A stretch of 64,000 bases of DNA from Diadema setosum (lineage: Eukaryota; Echinodermata; Echinoidea; Diadematoida; Diadematidae), in the NCBI GenBank assembly GCA_033980235.1, contig CM067079.1, forward strand, positions 26,740,658 to 26,804,657, written 5' to 3'. The notes under the pieces were generated by a model, which was not told the DNA's origin, did no database searches, and saw nothing but the letters and a program-made list of their open reading frames with translations. The position numbers and the translations under genes are program-made. Positions 35,183 through 45,892 of the stretch are shown here, in pieces (position 1 is the first letter of the stretch; the number at the start of each line of letters is the position of its first letter).

Positions 35183-35612
35183 TGTACTGCATACAGAATC
35201 TGCAATTTACTAATTTTAGCATCTTACAGTATTTGGGCTGCTGGAAAGAACAAAGGTCCTAAGTAGTGATTTTACAAATGTGTTACTTTTTTTTCATGCA
35301 TATTCTCGAAGATAAAGTACCCACTTCTCTGAATCTCTGAATCGGAATCCGGACATCGCCTATGACAGCACTAGCGTCCAGAGTTGGTTGCGGCTGCTGC
35401 GCGGCTTATTGTTTTATTTGAGTTTAAAATGCTTTTCAGTTTGGTTTTTAAAGACCGATAAGGAGTTTGCATTTTTAATTTCAGAGGTTAGGTACATTTG
35501 TAATTCCAGTCCTTAATAGTGTTTGGGAGGAAGCTGTTTAGGTATGCTTTTGTTCTGCATTGCAGCGGAATGAAGCGTTCAGTGTCCTCTCTCAAGGGTC
35601 TAGATGTATGTT

Positions 35613-36728
35613 TCAAATACGGGGGAATGGTAACAGCAGCTTTCTGATGTAGAGCTTTGTAGAAGAGGGATAGTCTTGCAACATTTCTTCTTTTTTCTGT
35701 AGGGGGGACCAATCTAGAGAGTCCATGTATTCTGAAACCCTTGTGACTCGGCGGTAGTCACTGAAGACAAAGCGAGCTGCTCGTCTCTGAACCATTTCTA
35801 GTTTGTTTATAAGGGTGGATTGATGGGGTTCCCAGACAGATGCAGCGTATTCTAATTTAGGGCGGACTAGAGCCTTGTAGGCAGCTACCTTAACCTTGGT
35901 GTCACACCTTGACAGGTTCCTACATATGAATCCTAATGCCTTGCTGGCATTATTTGCAGTGTGATTGATGTGGTTGGCCCAAGACTTATCATTAGACAGC
36001 TGTATTCCAAGGTGAGTACACTTATTCGCAACTTTCAGGTCAGTACCTAGCATGTTGTAAGTTCCTAGTATTGGGTTTTTGCTTCTGGTTATATGCATTG
36101 TTTGGCATTTTAAAGGGTTGAAGCTCATCTGCCATGAGAGGGCCCAGTCCTTTACAGCATCTAGGTCCTTCTGAAGTTGGGTTTGGTCATCTTGGTCATG
36201 AGTAGGGTGAAACAGGAGGCAATCATCTGCTAAGAGCTTGATGCTCATCCCCGAGCTTAAGTGATCACTAATATTGTTAATATACAAGAGGAACATCAGG
36301 GGTCCTAGGACTGTCCCTTGGGGCAAGCCAGACGTCACAAGGATTGGTTGTGACATCTCACCATCCACAAGAACACGTTGAGTGCGTTTTGTGAGCCAGG
36401 TGTCGATCCACTTCAGGGGGTCACCATCAATTCCATAGTGCTTGATTTTGCGTAGAAGCTTTGGATGTGACACAGTGTCAAAAGCTTTGCAGAAGTCAAG
36501 TATCTGCATATCAATCTGCCCTCCTTTGTTTTCGTCAAGATAGTGCATGATTTCTTCGATAGTATTTATAAGCTGGGTTTCACAGGAGTGGGCCTTGAGA
36601 AATCCATGTTGATATTGCTTTAGTATTTGTTGATCCTCAAGATGATCCATGATATGGTGAAAGACTATGTGTTCGAGCAGCTCGCAGGGGATGGATGTGA
36701 GTGATCTCCTTTCTTGTAGATGGGGCAC
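35613..36728 (-). pseudogene. LINE reverse transcriptase domain
   Basis: A 371-codon frame. Visible motifs: LDFCKAFDTVSH (motif A with its Asp), SGLPQGTVLGPLMFLLYIN (motif B), LLADDCLLF (motif C with the DD pair; Leu replaces the usual Phe/Tyr before ADD), LSWQMSFNPLKC, and the thumb-region AAYKALVRPKLEYAASVWEP. The frame loses the natural ending near 35700, where the C-terminal tail continues in another frame. Its own first residues show that the usual NYRPI segment is missing just before SLTSIPCELLEHIV, so there is also an internal deletion. Confidence 0.9.
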
Positions 36729-37260
36729 ACGTTAGCTGTTAGCCAATCATCAGGGAGATTACCATCCATGAGTGACTGATTGAAGATCCTAGTAAGGAGT
36801 GGTGAGAGAGAGTTTGGGCATATACCTTCAGTATGTAAGCAGGAATCTCGTCTGGGCCTCTTGCCTTGTGAGCATCAAGGCCTTTGAGAAGCTTGAGGAC
36901 CCCCTCCTCATGAATTGAGATGTTGCCCATAGATGGATAGGGAGTTGAGTGGAGAGATGGTTCAATAGTGGGGTCGTCTACTGTAAAAATGGATTTGTAG
37001 TGGGCGTTCAGTACTTCAGCCTTTTGGAAGCTACAACCAGTGATTCCGTTAGGTGTCTGTAACGATGGGATTCCATTCTTATGAGCGACAAAGGACCAGA
37101 AGTGTTTAGGTGCTGTATGGAGATTATCTGTATTCAGGATACCCTGGACATTCTTATTTTGGGCTTGGTCAATTGTTCTTCTAATGCTATTGCGTAGTGT
37201 GCGAAAGTTCTCCCAGTCTTTTGCATTGCCTGTTCTCTTGGCTCGATTGTATAATCTCTT

Positions 37261-37710
37261 TCATTTCCTGATATTCCGTTTTATCCTGACATTGATCCAT
37301 GGAATATCCTTGTTTCGCAGTTCCTTACATGGGACATGTTTCTGGATAGCTCTTGTGATAGCTTCCTTGGTGAGGTTCCAATTTTCATTTAGTGATCTAT
37401 TGTCAAAACCTTCTAGCAGGGGGTCTGTACTGCTCTGTAGGCTTTTCCTAAGCCCAGTAGAATCACCTTTCTTAAACAAATAGATTTGTCTGGGTTTCTT
37501 CTTGACAAATTTAACTTCTAAATTAATATTCGCTACAACAGTCTGGTGATCACTCATTCCTGGGATTACCCAGGCGCTGGTGCCACTTGCTGGGTAGGAT
37601 GATAATAAGATGTCGAGGGTGTTATCAAGGTGAGTAGGTTCATAGATGTGCTGACTGAGATAAAAGTTATCAACAATATCAACTTCTGTCTTCTCTCTCA
37701 AACAAATCAA
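37261..37710 (-). pseudogene. LINE endonuclease C-terminal fragment
   Basis: The frame includes YEPTHLDNTLDILLSS and VIPGMSDHQTVVANI, the last part of the exonuclease-endonuclease-phosphatase domain, with the SDH motif holding catalytic Asp and His. The N-terminal catalytic residues are not in this copy. Confidence 0.85.
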
Positions 37711-37727
37711 ACAATGCAGTGCGTATA

Positions 37728-37882
37728 CAGTGAACTCCAGTTATAGTAAAGTCCACAGGGCTGACAGTTTTCTTTCTTTATATAAAAATCTTTATTCAAG
37801 TGTGGATAATGTTGCGGCCTGATTTTTGCCTTTGTTGTAACTGGAATTTCGTAACTGTGTTCGTTGTAACGGGAGTGCACTG
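37728..37882. mobile_element. MITE family F (CAGTGAACTCCAGTTATAG ends), copy 1
   Basis: Left CAGTGAACTCCAGTTATAG, right GTTGTAACGGGAGTGCACTG, an imperfect TIR pair. It abuts the 5' end of the LINE copy. Relatives at about 55855-56030 and possibly 60040-60220 share the GTTATAAC-type ends. Confidence 0.65.
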
Positions 37883-37928
37883 AAGTCGTTCGTAGATCAA
37901 TGGTTCATAATACAGCATTAAGAGTTAT

Positions 37929-38215
37929 GGCTGCCTCAGTAGGCACTGCACAATTGAGTTTCTGAAACTTTTTTTTTGACAACACGACTTCAATGTTCAT
38001 TATTTTGAAGAGACAGAAGCATGAAATGTTGACAATCATTTGCTGAAGTTTAACTTGATTTGATTTGGCTCTACCAACATTGGTCTCGGTGCATCATCTC
38101 CAGCCACTGATTAACACTTCATGCTTCTGTTCTTCCAAATAAAAAACACTGAAGTCATGTTGTCTCACAAATTTTTCTGAAACAACTCAGTTGTACAGTG
38201 CATACTGAGGCAGCA
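37929..38215. mobile_element. Foldback element (GGCTGCCTCAGTA ends)
   Basis: GGCTGCCTCAGTAGGCACTG pairs with CAGTGCATACTGAGGCAGC. Inner words AACACGACTTCAATGTT and AGACAGAAGCATGAAATGTT have partners in AACACTTCATGCTTCTGT and AACACTGAAGTCATGTTGT. Confidence 0.75.
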
Positions 38216-38699
38216 CCAATAATACGTGATGGGTCTTGTCCTATCACAAAATCAGAACCCTTTCTGCTGAAAGTGTATCAGAACTTGTCTGCAAAATCAC
38301 AGTAGCTACTATGACTCATATCACTTCTGTATGTACTGCTTGGCATTGAATACCTAAAGTGGGATCATTAAGACAAAAAATTATTGTCTTGACCACAAGA
38401 GGGAGAGAGATCTGGGCAATGGAAACAAATCCTGTGAGAGGGAGGGAGAGTTGATATTTCCTAACTAGTCTCACTTTCAGCCCTTTCTTAGAGTGTAACC
38501 TAAGTATAATATTAGATGTACTACCACTACGTATCAATGTAGGTATGTGGACAATATCCAGTCACTCCATTCTGACATTTTTCCTTAAAATCTTTTTGCC
38601 AACACAATTGTTGTTACCGCCATACAAATTGACATCAAATATCATTTCATGAGTACATTAGAGTGCAAATGAGATTGCAAAACATTTTAGCCATTACAA

Positions 38700-39239
38700 A
38701 TTACTTCATCTTACTGTAAGTACAGCTTCTTCCAGCGATGACAAAGTCAGTTGTGCTAGTGGCCTCTTGATTGCATCGTCTTGGGATAGTGCAGAAGTTT
38801 TGACTTCCTTTCTTTGCAGACGTCCCTCTACCTGCAGACCATGAGCAACTGCCCTTAGTGCTCGTTTGCAAGCTGGAAAATCTGTTGAGTCTGTCCGTCT
38901 CAAATTGTCTAGAAAGGGTCGTCTTTTCTCCACTTGAAGCCATGACCATAACCTTTTTCACTTCAAGATCTCCCTCATCTAGCTGTAGTTTCTTGAGAAC
39001 TGCCTCTTGATTTTGGGTGAACACTCCATCCTCTCACAGGAAGTCTGGTCCATTCAACCAGGGACTCCTCTCGGTCAAATCCTTGGGGGTCAACCCTCTT
39101 GATATGTCATCTGCAGCATTTGCATTCATGGCCACAAAGAACCATGACTCTGGGTTGGTGATACATGTATCTCTGATTACGTGTGTCAGGCCCTGTTCCC
39201 TCACTGTTGACAAACATGGTTCAGGAATATGGATTGACT
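38700..39239 (-). pseudogene. BEL/Pao retrotransposon pol fragment
   Basis: - strand frames show ADDISRGLTPKDL followed by WLNGPDFL, and further on KRALRAVAHGLQVEGRLQRK and LTLSSLEEAVL. This is the segment between RNase H and integrase typical of BEL/Pao pol. Two frameshifts split it. Its upstream end at about 39240 joins directly to a gypsy LTR-start fragment. Confidence 0.75.
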
Positions 39240-39757
39240 TAATTCATCTTGTTGATATCGAATATATTGTAGGAATAATGTTAAACATTCTACCCCCAAC
39301 CTTTTCTGTTATACAAAATGCATTAAACATTGGCATGTCTGGGGTGATCCTCCGTACTACTTCATATACCTCCCTGCTCGATCGGTCTGCTAGCTTGCGA
39401 GGTCCTTAGAGTCCAACATTTCTGACGAGGACCTGGTCACCTGGCTCTAGGGCATGCTCCCTTACTGATCTGTCGTAGCAGCACTTAGCATTCGCTGACG
39501 CCTTCTTGGATGCAGCTTCAGCGAGCTCATGGGCATGGTGAAGTCGGTCTCTCAGCTCCTCAGCATACTTGTCATGGTTCTTACCTCCTGCGGCTCAGTG
39601 GGGAAGGCCAAACTGGACATCTATTGGCAGGCGAGGTTCACGACCAAACAGCAAGTAGTATGGGGTCATTCCTGTAGCACTGTGTCTTGTACAATTATAT
39701 GCATGTACAAGGTGACAAACGTGCCGGCACCAGTTCTCTTTCTGTTCATCTCCAAGA
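39240..39757 (-). pseudogene. Ty3/gypsy integrase C-terminal fragment with PPT and LTR start
   Basis: On the - strand: GDEQKENWCRHVCHLVHAYN, YYLLFGREPRLPIDVQFGLP, and ALEPGDQVLVRN, the end of a gypsy integrase, with stops. Then come the purine-rich AGAAAAGGTTGGGGGTAGAA (about 39285-39305) and TGTTTAACA, the expected polypurine tract and 5'-TG of a 3' LTR. The LTR is cut after about 45 bp. It matches 42563-43030 but ends in LTR sequence that the other copy lacks. Confidence 0.8.
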
Positions 39758-39759
39758 TA

Positions 39760-41850
39760 TACGTGAATACATATCACGTCTATATGTGAATGGCTGCTCT
39801 CCACGAACATATTTCCTTGCGGATGGCTTGTTACTTTCTAGAATTGATCGGAGTCTACTTCCACATGAGATACAAATTCTTTTGTTCTTCAAATTTTTTG
39901 TTTTGCACTGGCTGCATGTTCTCCAGTCTCTTCTTTCTTTCAATAGTTTGTCTTCATCATCTACTGGGACCCCGTTTACAGTGCGAGGCTCGGCCGAGCC
40001 GCGGCCGAGCCGCGGCCGTGCCCAGCCCCGCTTCAGTGTAAACGCGCAAAAGGCCAAATGCGAGGCCAAAATTGGCCTCGCATTTGACCTCGCTCTGGAG
40101 GTGGTCTCGGCCGCGGCCGAGCCCGGCCTTTTCTTGGTGTAAACGCAAACTGGGCCAAATGCGCGGCCAATTGTGCGGCCAATTATAGTCTGGCTTCCAA
40201 ACCCTCTGCCTGTATCTTTCGCTTTTCAGGATATTAACCCCCTCAACGTCAAAAACTAGTATAGTTTAAGGTGGTTTTGTCCTGCAAAGGATTCTTTCCT
40301 CCGGCAAAGGCCTTTGCCCAAACGGCGACTTCGTCGCCACGGAATTCATCTGGCAAAGGGTCTGAAAACCAGACAATACCAAATTGCATTTGTTTACAAG
40401 CAGAGCGCCACTACGACAAAATATTGAAAAGTTTGAATCAAACGCGCGACCGAGCCCGGCAGTGTAAACGGACATAATTGCGGGGCCCGACCTCGCAATT
40501 GAGGCTGGGCTTGGCCGCGGCTTGGCTGCGGCTCGGCCCAGCCCTGCACTGTAAACGGGGTCTAGGTCTTTCACAACTCCATCAACAACACATTGTTCTG
40601 TTTGAACCTTCTCTATCTTCACAGCTTGAGTTTGAGACAGCTCTTTATAATGGGTATGGTCCACAGCTTTGTTCAGCTCGCTCTCTTTCAAGATAACTTT
40701 GTCCACTTGGCTACACAGATTTTCAGGTGTTAGCCAGAGATTGGGTTTCAAGGATGCATCGTTTTGAAGATTTCCCTTTCTATCAACTTCTGCTACACAA
40801 ACACTCGTAATAATACTAGTTTTCAGCCGCGTATTGTATCTTACATGGTATGATTTCCCTATTACTTGGTCATTGTCATAGGATATCAGAATGTCACCGA
40901 CGGGCAAGGGAGGCGGTTCCAAGACTGCTTCGACAGGCAGGATGTCAGATAGGGGTAACTTCCAGATGGGGAATTAGCAGAAGTAATTTCGCATGCTGTT
41001 GGACTTCTGGCAACTGAATATGACACTAGGTTTTCACTAAGGGATAATGGCAGAACAGCTCTACTGTTACTTAGATGTAAGATATGTTCAACTGTTTTAG
41101 CAATTTCACTTTCTGAAGTGTTATTGCTCAACAGCCCTTTCAAGAAGCTGTAGAGGACAGAGTTTTGAGTGGCAATTTCATGAGTCAAACTGCTGCTACA
41201 AAAAGTGTCAATTGAAATATTCTTCTCCTGCAAGTGTTGTATGTCTTTCTTTAAATTTTCTCTTTGCGATGTAGCAATAAAGTCAGCCACCTGGCACAAT
41301 TCCTCTTCTCCTACCTGAGATAACTCCTCGAGGATAGCAGAAATCCGAGTCTTTCTTGATTCACTGACCTGCTTCTCAACGGGCGGTGGAGCTTGGCCAC
41401 CTGTTACACTGTCAGATTCAGAACAGCTTACAGACCCAGGCCCATCACTTACAGCAGTAGCGCTGGTAGTGGTTTTCGTAGAAATCGCTGCAAAATGTTC
41501 GTAACAATCCGTACAAATATAAAATTTACGCCTGCATTGGGCTTTAGCTTTGGACATCCATTTATTTTCACTCTCAAATTCATGCCTAACGTCTGCAGGT
41601 AATCTTGAGTATGGAATGAGCTCACAAGTCGTCCATTCTTGATGTTGTGACCCGTCAGCAGCTGACGCTGGAGCAGCAGTTGAGACCGATGGTCTATCCT
41701 TACCCTCAGGCCCAAGTTCCGGGGAGCACGAGGAGCCACTAGCGCGTGACCCAGGACAATCGACAGTTTTCACAGCGTTCTCATCTGAATGGTGTTTCCG
41801 ATTGCAACATTTTTTCTCCGCAACAAATCTCCCGTCAAAATGTCTTATTC
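39760..41850 (-). pseudogene. Unrecognised intronless frame with RanBP2-type zinc finger, broken
   Basis: I do not recognise the family. The frame runs on the - strand from about 41846 (in-frame stop just upstream, no ATG at the front) to 40563, and resumes at 39966 after a GC-rich insertion (39968-40562). Total is about 500 codons. Early cysteines (KKCCNRKHH, FYICTDCYEHF) suggest a zinc-binding N-terminus. The middle is Ser/Thr- and Leu-rich; GDILISYDNDQVIGKSYHVR follows; and the end carries WRTCSQCKTKNLKNKRICISCG, fitting the RanBP2-type pattern W-x2-C-x2-C-x3-N-x6-C-x2-C. There is one frameshift near 40957, best explained by loss of a single base. The context is transposon remains on both sides, so this may be an accessory protein of an undescribed element or a captured host retrocopy. 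Confidence 0.6.
39968..40562. mobile_element. GC-rich TIR element, copy 2
   Basis: Same ends (GACCCCGTTTACAGTGC / GCACTGTAAACGGGGTC) and interior as the copy at 9971-10518, in the same orientation. It lies inside the RanBP2-type reading frame, between codons for VVKDL and for DDEDKLL, so it inserted after that frame was formed. Confidence 0.87.
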
Positions 41851-41859
41851 ATAGCACCA

Positions 41860-42555
41860 TGAAATCAAAAGTAGGTAATGGTGCCTCAAATCAACGTTTG
41901 ATTAGTTTGAAGCAGTAGATATAGTGTAAGGTGGAGAACCACGATCACAATAAAAGATTGTCACTAGAATTCCTTATTAGAATGTATGTTAAACATACAG
42001 CATAGCGAGGATTACGTAGCGAGTGGCATGCAGCGCAGAACGTAGCGGGATCTATCAGGGGGTTGGGGACCGGCTAGAGGGATCGTATGGGGCCGGCCAA
42101 TACGGAGATAAAAAAAGAGGGAACACAGCGGACAGTGACAGCACAAGCAAGGCGTGTGTGCGCGCGGTGTGCATGATGTGCGCTTGTTTTTCTGTGTTCG
42201 CAGTCTGACAAATTCAGAATGAATTGAATAAGTCTAAGTAGACAAAATTTTAGAGCATGTTATGCACATTATGAGAGTGTGTAAATGTTGCTCACTGCGG
42301 ATTATCCTGGAAAGGGGTCTGTAGAAGCAAAGACTATCAATCATCAACTTGAGGAAAAACGAGCGCACTCCGTGGTGAGCAAAATACGGGGTGCATGTTT
42401 ACATGCAGGCATGTCGCAGCGGTTTGATAGGTGGCACTAGACTTTACACATGAAAGTGAACCAGGTCGCACTGAGCGAGTTTATGCTAATTCGATCCGCG
42501 GTCGCGTTTTATCCCCTATAGGGTATTTTCGCGTTATCCTCACTGGGGTACTTGC
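41860..42555. other. Unassigned spacer between two retroelement blocks
   Basis: No TIR, LTR or frame recognised. It may hold the 5' part of the RanBP2-type unit. GC content rises around 42000-42200 and 42450-42550. Confidence 0.4.
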
Positions 42556-42562
42556 CTGGACT

Positions 42563-43875
42563 GCCCAACCTTTTCTGTTATACAAAATGCATTAAACATC
42601 GGCATGTCTGGGGTGACCCACCGTACTACTTCATACCTCCCTGCTCCATCGGTCTGATAGCTTGTGAGGTCCTTTGAGTCCAGCATTTCTGACGAGGACC
42701 TGGTCGCCAGGCTCTAGGGCATGTTCCTGGACTGATCTATCATAGCGGCACTTAGCATTCGCTGACGCCTTCTTGGATGCAGCTTCAGCGAGCTCATGAG
42801 CATGGGGAAGTCGGTCTCTCAGCTCCTTAGCATACTTGCTATTATTCTTACCTCCTGCGGCTCCATGGGGAAGGCCAAACTGGACATCTATTGGCAGGCG
42901 AGGTTCACGACCAAACAGCAAGTATTATGGGGTCATTCCTGTAGCACTGTGTCTTGTACAATTATATGCATGTACAAGGTGACAAACGTGCTGGCACCAG
43001 TTCTCTTTCTGTTCATCTCCAAGAGTCCCTAACATGCTGAGCAGGGTTTGGTTAAGATGCTCGCATTGACCATTCCCTTTGGGATGGTAGGGTGTTGTCC
43101 TAGTTTTCTTTATGCCTAAAACTTGGCATAATTCCTGGATGAGTCGAGACTCAAAGTCTCTGCCCTGGGCCCTGTTTCATAAAGCTGTTTGTAAAGTTTC
43201 GAAGAACTTACGAGCAACTGGTGATCAGTTCTGATGTGCTATACTTATCAGAATTTCCATAATTCAGCACAAGAACTGATCACCAGTCGCTCGTAAGTTG
43301 TTCGTAACTTTACGAACAGCTTTATGAAACACCCCTCTGGTCGGAGTGAAGTCACTCGGGCAGGCCGTAGTGAATGAAGTAGTAGGACTCCCACAACACT
43401 CTGGCGACGGTACGGGCAGTTTGGTCCTTCGTTGGAAAGGCCTGAGCATAGCGAGTGTAGTGGTCGGTCACTACAAGTATGTTACAGGTGTTGGACTTAT
43501 CTGGCTCAAGGGACGGGTAGTCGAGGCAGATTAATTCCATGGGGGAGGTAGTCTGGATACTGGCCAAGGGGGCTGACTTGACTGCACGCTTCTTCCGGCG
43601 GATGCACCTTTGACACACTTCTCTTCAACATCGGCGCCCATCCGCGGCCAATAGAAACGGGAACGTATGAGGTCAAGGGTCCGTTCATACCCGAGATGGC
43701 CATTCTCATCGTGGAGTTGCCACATAGCTTGCTCACGGCAATTGGTTGGTAGTACAAGTTGTATCACCTCTCGGTCACCAGGCAGGTCACACTGCTTGAG
43801 GAGGACGCCATCCTGTACTTGAAGTTTCTTGCGATGTCCCCATAAGAGTCTTGCTCCTTCATTCATTGCAGCCAC
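42563..43875 (-). pseudogene. Ty3/gypsy integrase, interrupted
   Basis: - strand order: zinc-binding segment (HDENGHLGYERTLDLI at about 43720, then CQRC), first catalytic Asp (ELICLDY) and VVTDHYTRYAQAFPTK of the core, then the second-Asp motif. That motif is cut between its Gln and Gly codons by a foldback MITE (43163-43333). Beyond it come TTPYHPKGNGQ, the conserved third acidic-residue region, and the C-terminal REPRLPIDVQFGLP segment. A TGA also replaces a codon just before the second-Asp motif, and frame breaks occur near 43610. Non-functional. Confidence 0.88.
43163..43333. mobile_element. MITE family B, copy 2, inside the integrase
   Basis: CCTGGGCCCTGTTTCATAAA at the left, CTTTATGAAACA at the right, with the inner ACTGGTGATCAGTTCT inverted pair. 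Loop orientation is opposite to the copy at 10832-11012. Host integrase codons resume exactly on either side. Confidence 0.87.
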
Positions 43876-43892
43876 TTCTTCATCTGTCGGTT

Positions 43893-44798
43893 CTAAGCCG
43901 TCTTGAATGAGCTGGAGGGCCTTGGCAGTTCGGTGTTACAGTCACTCTCATGGGATTTTGTGTATGTTTCCAGCTGCTGCTGAAGGAGAGCGACCTGCTT
44001 CGAGAGCTCAGTCATCTTATCCCCCTTGGCTTTGGTGACTGATTGTGTGTGGGTTCCTACCCTCTTTCCCTTTGACTCTCCCTTCCTATGTGCCACCCTG
44101 TCGGCCTGCGTCTGCTCCTCCTTCCTCACCTCTTGAAGAAGGGTGACGAAATCAGGGGGCATTGGTCTCTGTTTCAAGTTAAGTGCAACCAGAAGAGGGT
44201 CGTTGTACAGACAGCCTCTGATAAACTGTTATACACGGATGTTGGCTGACCTGTCTGCTTCTATCCCACCTGCTTCAATGGTTCTGAAGAGTAGACCTTG
44301 GAGTCGCACAAGATAGTCTGAGGCTGCCTCATGCTCAACCTGGTAGCACTCACTGAACCTTGGGTAGAGCTCATCTCCGTTGATGGTGGATCCATACGCT
44401 TTCTCCAGTCCATCCAATACCTCCAAAGCCGTGATATTCTTGCCCAGTGACCAGACAATGTCACTTGCGGGAGGCAGAAGGGATTCAACTATCCGGTTAT
44501 ACTTCTCTGACTCCGAGAGGTCCTTGTCCTCCACCAGTTGTTTGGCAGGATGTCGCCAACCCTCGAAGTCGAATTCCCCACTGGGTACCAGAGTCTTTCC
44601 AGAAAATAGACTAAGTCTCTGTCGTTGAGAAGAAGATGACGAAACGACGTGTTTAATGATGGTCTCTTTAATATCCTTTGGTATGTCGGGGTTGGCCTTT
44701 GTAGGATCTGGAGAGGCTAGAGATAAGTCTGCGAGGGTCTTGCCATGTTCGGCCAGAAGTGTTTGCAAGGCCTCCTCAAACTTGCAAGGCTCTGACAT
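43893..44798 (-). pseudogene. Ty3/gypsy gag, PNMA-like capsid
   Basis: From ATG at 44798 a frame of about 300 codons has one internal stop (44229-44231). Features: RLSLFSGKT, GEFDFEGWRHPAKQLVED, SEKYNRIVESLLPPASDIVW, and VLDGLEKAYGS. This is the order seen in the paraneoplastic-Ma (PNMA) / Ty3-gypsy capsid family. The tail is Lys/Glu-rich and coiled (LSKQVALLQQQLETY). No zinc knuckle is present before the break. Only about 20 bp separate it from integrase-side sequence, so protease, reverse transcriptase and RNase H are gone. Confidence 0.82.
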
Positions 44799-44829
44799 AA
44801 TGAAAAAATGGGAATCATCCCCACAAAAA

Positions 44830-45560
44830 AAAATCTAAATAATGGAAAGGGGTAATTTGATAAAAGTGTCTCTAACAAAAAAAGATGGAAAGGTCAATCA
44901 AAATCTGAATAACTGTTCGACAGTTACAATATCAGATAGATTACGATTAACTTATGATTGAATTGTCTGAAAACAAACCAAATTTCTGATAATTAGCAAC
45001 AAAACAATATTCAACATTTTGCTCAAAACAAATCAATAAAATTCACAAAAATCCATCCAAAGTTAATTTGACAGTTACTCTCAGGAGATCTAGTAACAAA
45101 AACTACATAAATAAAAAAGTCCTCACAATTATCTTTGGTGCCAGATTCTTCTGCAAAGATATTAATTTATTTCATCTCACCCTCGACTTTTGTGTTGAGT
45201 TGAGTAAATGATAATGACACCTTGATATAAGACTGAAGGTATGACTTAATGTACACAACTGAGTTTACACAATATTATCCACTGTTATTTTAATTTAACA
45301 CAGCTATTAACAATTGACATCCACAAGTAAGGGCGGTTAACAGTATAAACTTCTCTGCGGACGAGTCAGCTCAGTCAACCAGGGTGGAGAGCATTGCCGT
45401 GGCGACGGGACAGAATAGTGGAGACCCACAGTGCTACACTCGAAACCAGTCAGAAATCAGGAGGGTTGGCTGTTTCGGGAAGATAATATACCAGCTATGA
45501 GAGCTATTCACTGTTCATAAAATTAGGGATCTTTGACAGCATGTGAAAGGGTGTCTACAC
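44830..45560. other. Probable retroelement leader/LTR region, unresolved
   Basis: It lies upstream of gag on the - strand. I could not find a repeated LTR pair. Two + oriented primer-binding-site-like words, TGGTGCCAGATTC (45139) and TGGTGTCAGAATG (45563), occur on the opposite strand from gag. Confidence 0.35.
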
Positions 45561-45562
45561 TC

Positions 45563-45890
45563 ACTGGTGTCAGAATGTGCTCTCAGAGAGTGAGAGCAAT
45601 CTCTTCCCAAAAAACAGGCGAAACCACTGGTTTATAGAAACAGCTGCTAGGCTGAGCCTCACCCTCACATTTCAATGTTTAGGGTTGGAGGTCATTCTTG
45701 GCAATGATGCAACCTACTTGATGAGACTGGAAAGCTTAAATACTCATATGGATGGGGGGGGGGGGGGGTGCGCCTACCGTTTACAAATAATGTGCGTGAA
45801 GCTGCACATAAACATGTGATCAAATAGTATGCGCACACAATTAATGCATTTTGTATAACAGAAAAGGTTGGGGGTAGAATGTTTAACACT
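45563..45890 (+). repeat. Internally deleted LTR-element ends in + orientation
   Basis: TGGTGTCAGAATGTGC (45563) resembles a tRNA-type primer-binding site. At 45841-45888 the sequence TTAATGCATTTTGTATAACA then AGAAAAGGTTGGGGGTAGAA and TGTTTAACA repeats the integrase-end, polypurine tract and LTR start of the element at 39281-39328, but on the opposite strand. A G-run lies between them. Tentative. Confidence 0.4.
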
Positions 45891-45892
45891 CC

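Larger units (their letters stand above)
35330..37727 (-). mobile_element. 5'-truncated LINE (jockey/CR1-like superfamily)
   Basis: Reading on the - strand: the C-terminal part of an endonuclease domain (37710-37261), a linker with KARGPDEIPAYILK (36930-36739), a reverse transcriptase (36728 to about 35700), and the conserved C-terminal tail (35712 to 35414). The 5' part of the endonuclease is missing, as in most LINE copies. Several frameshifts separate the pieces, so it is dead. The tail coding sequence seems to end at a TAA at 35414-35416, and the 3' UTR reaches towards 35330. Confidence 0.88.

Noticed and set aside
45577..45819. 80-codon + frame near a primer-binding-like word
   Set aside because: No gag-like pattern and it runs through a G homopolymer; not supported as coding.
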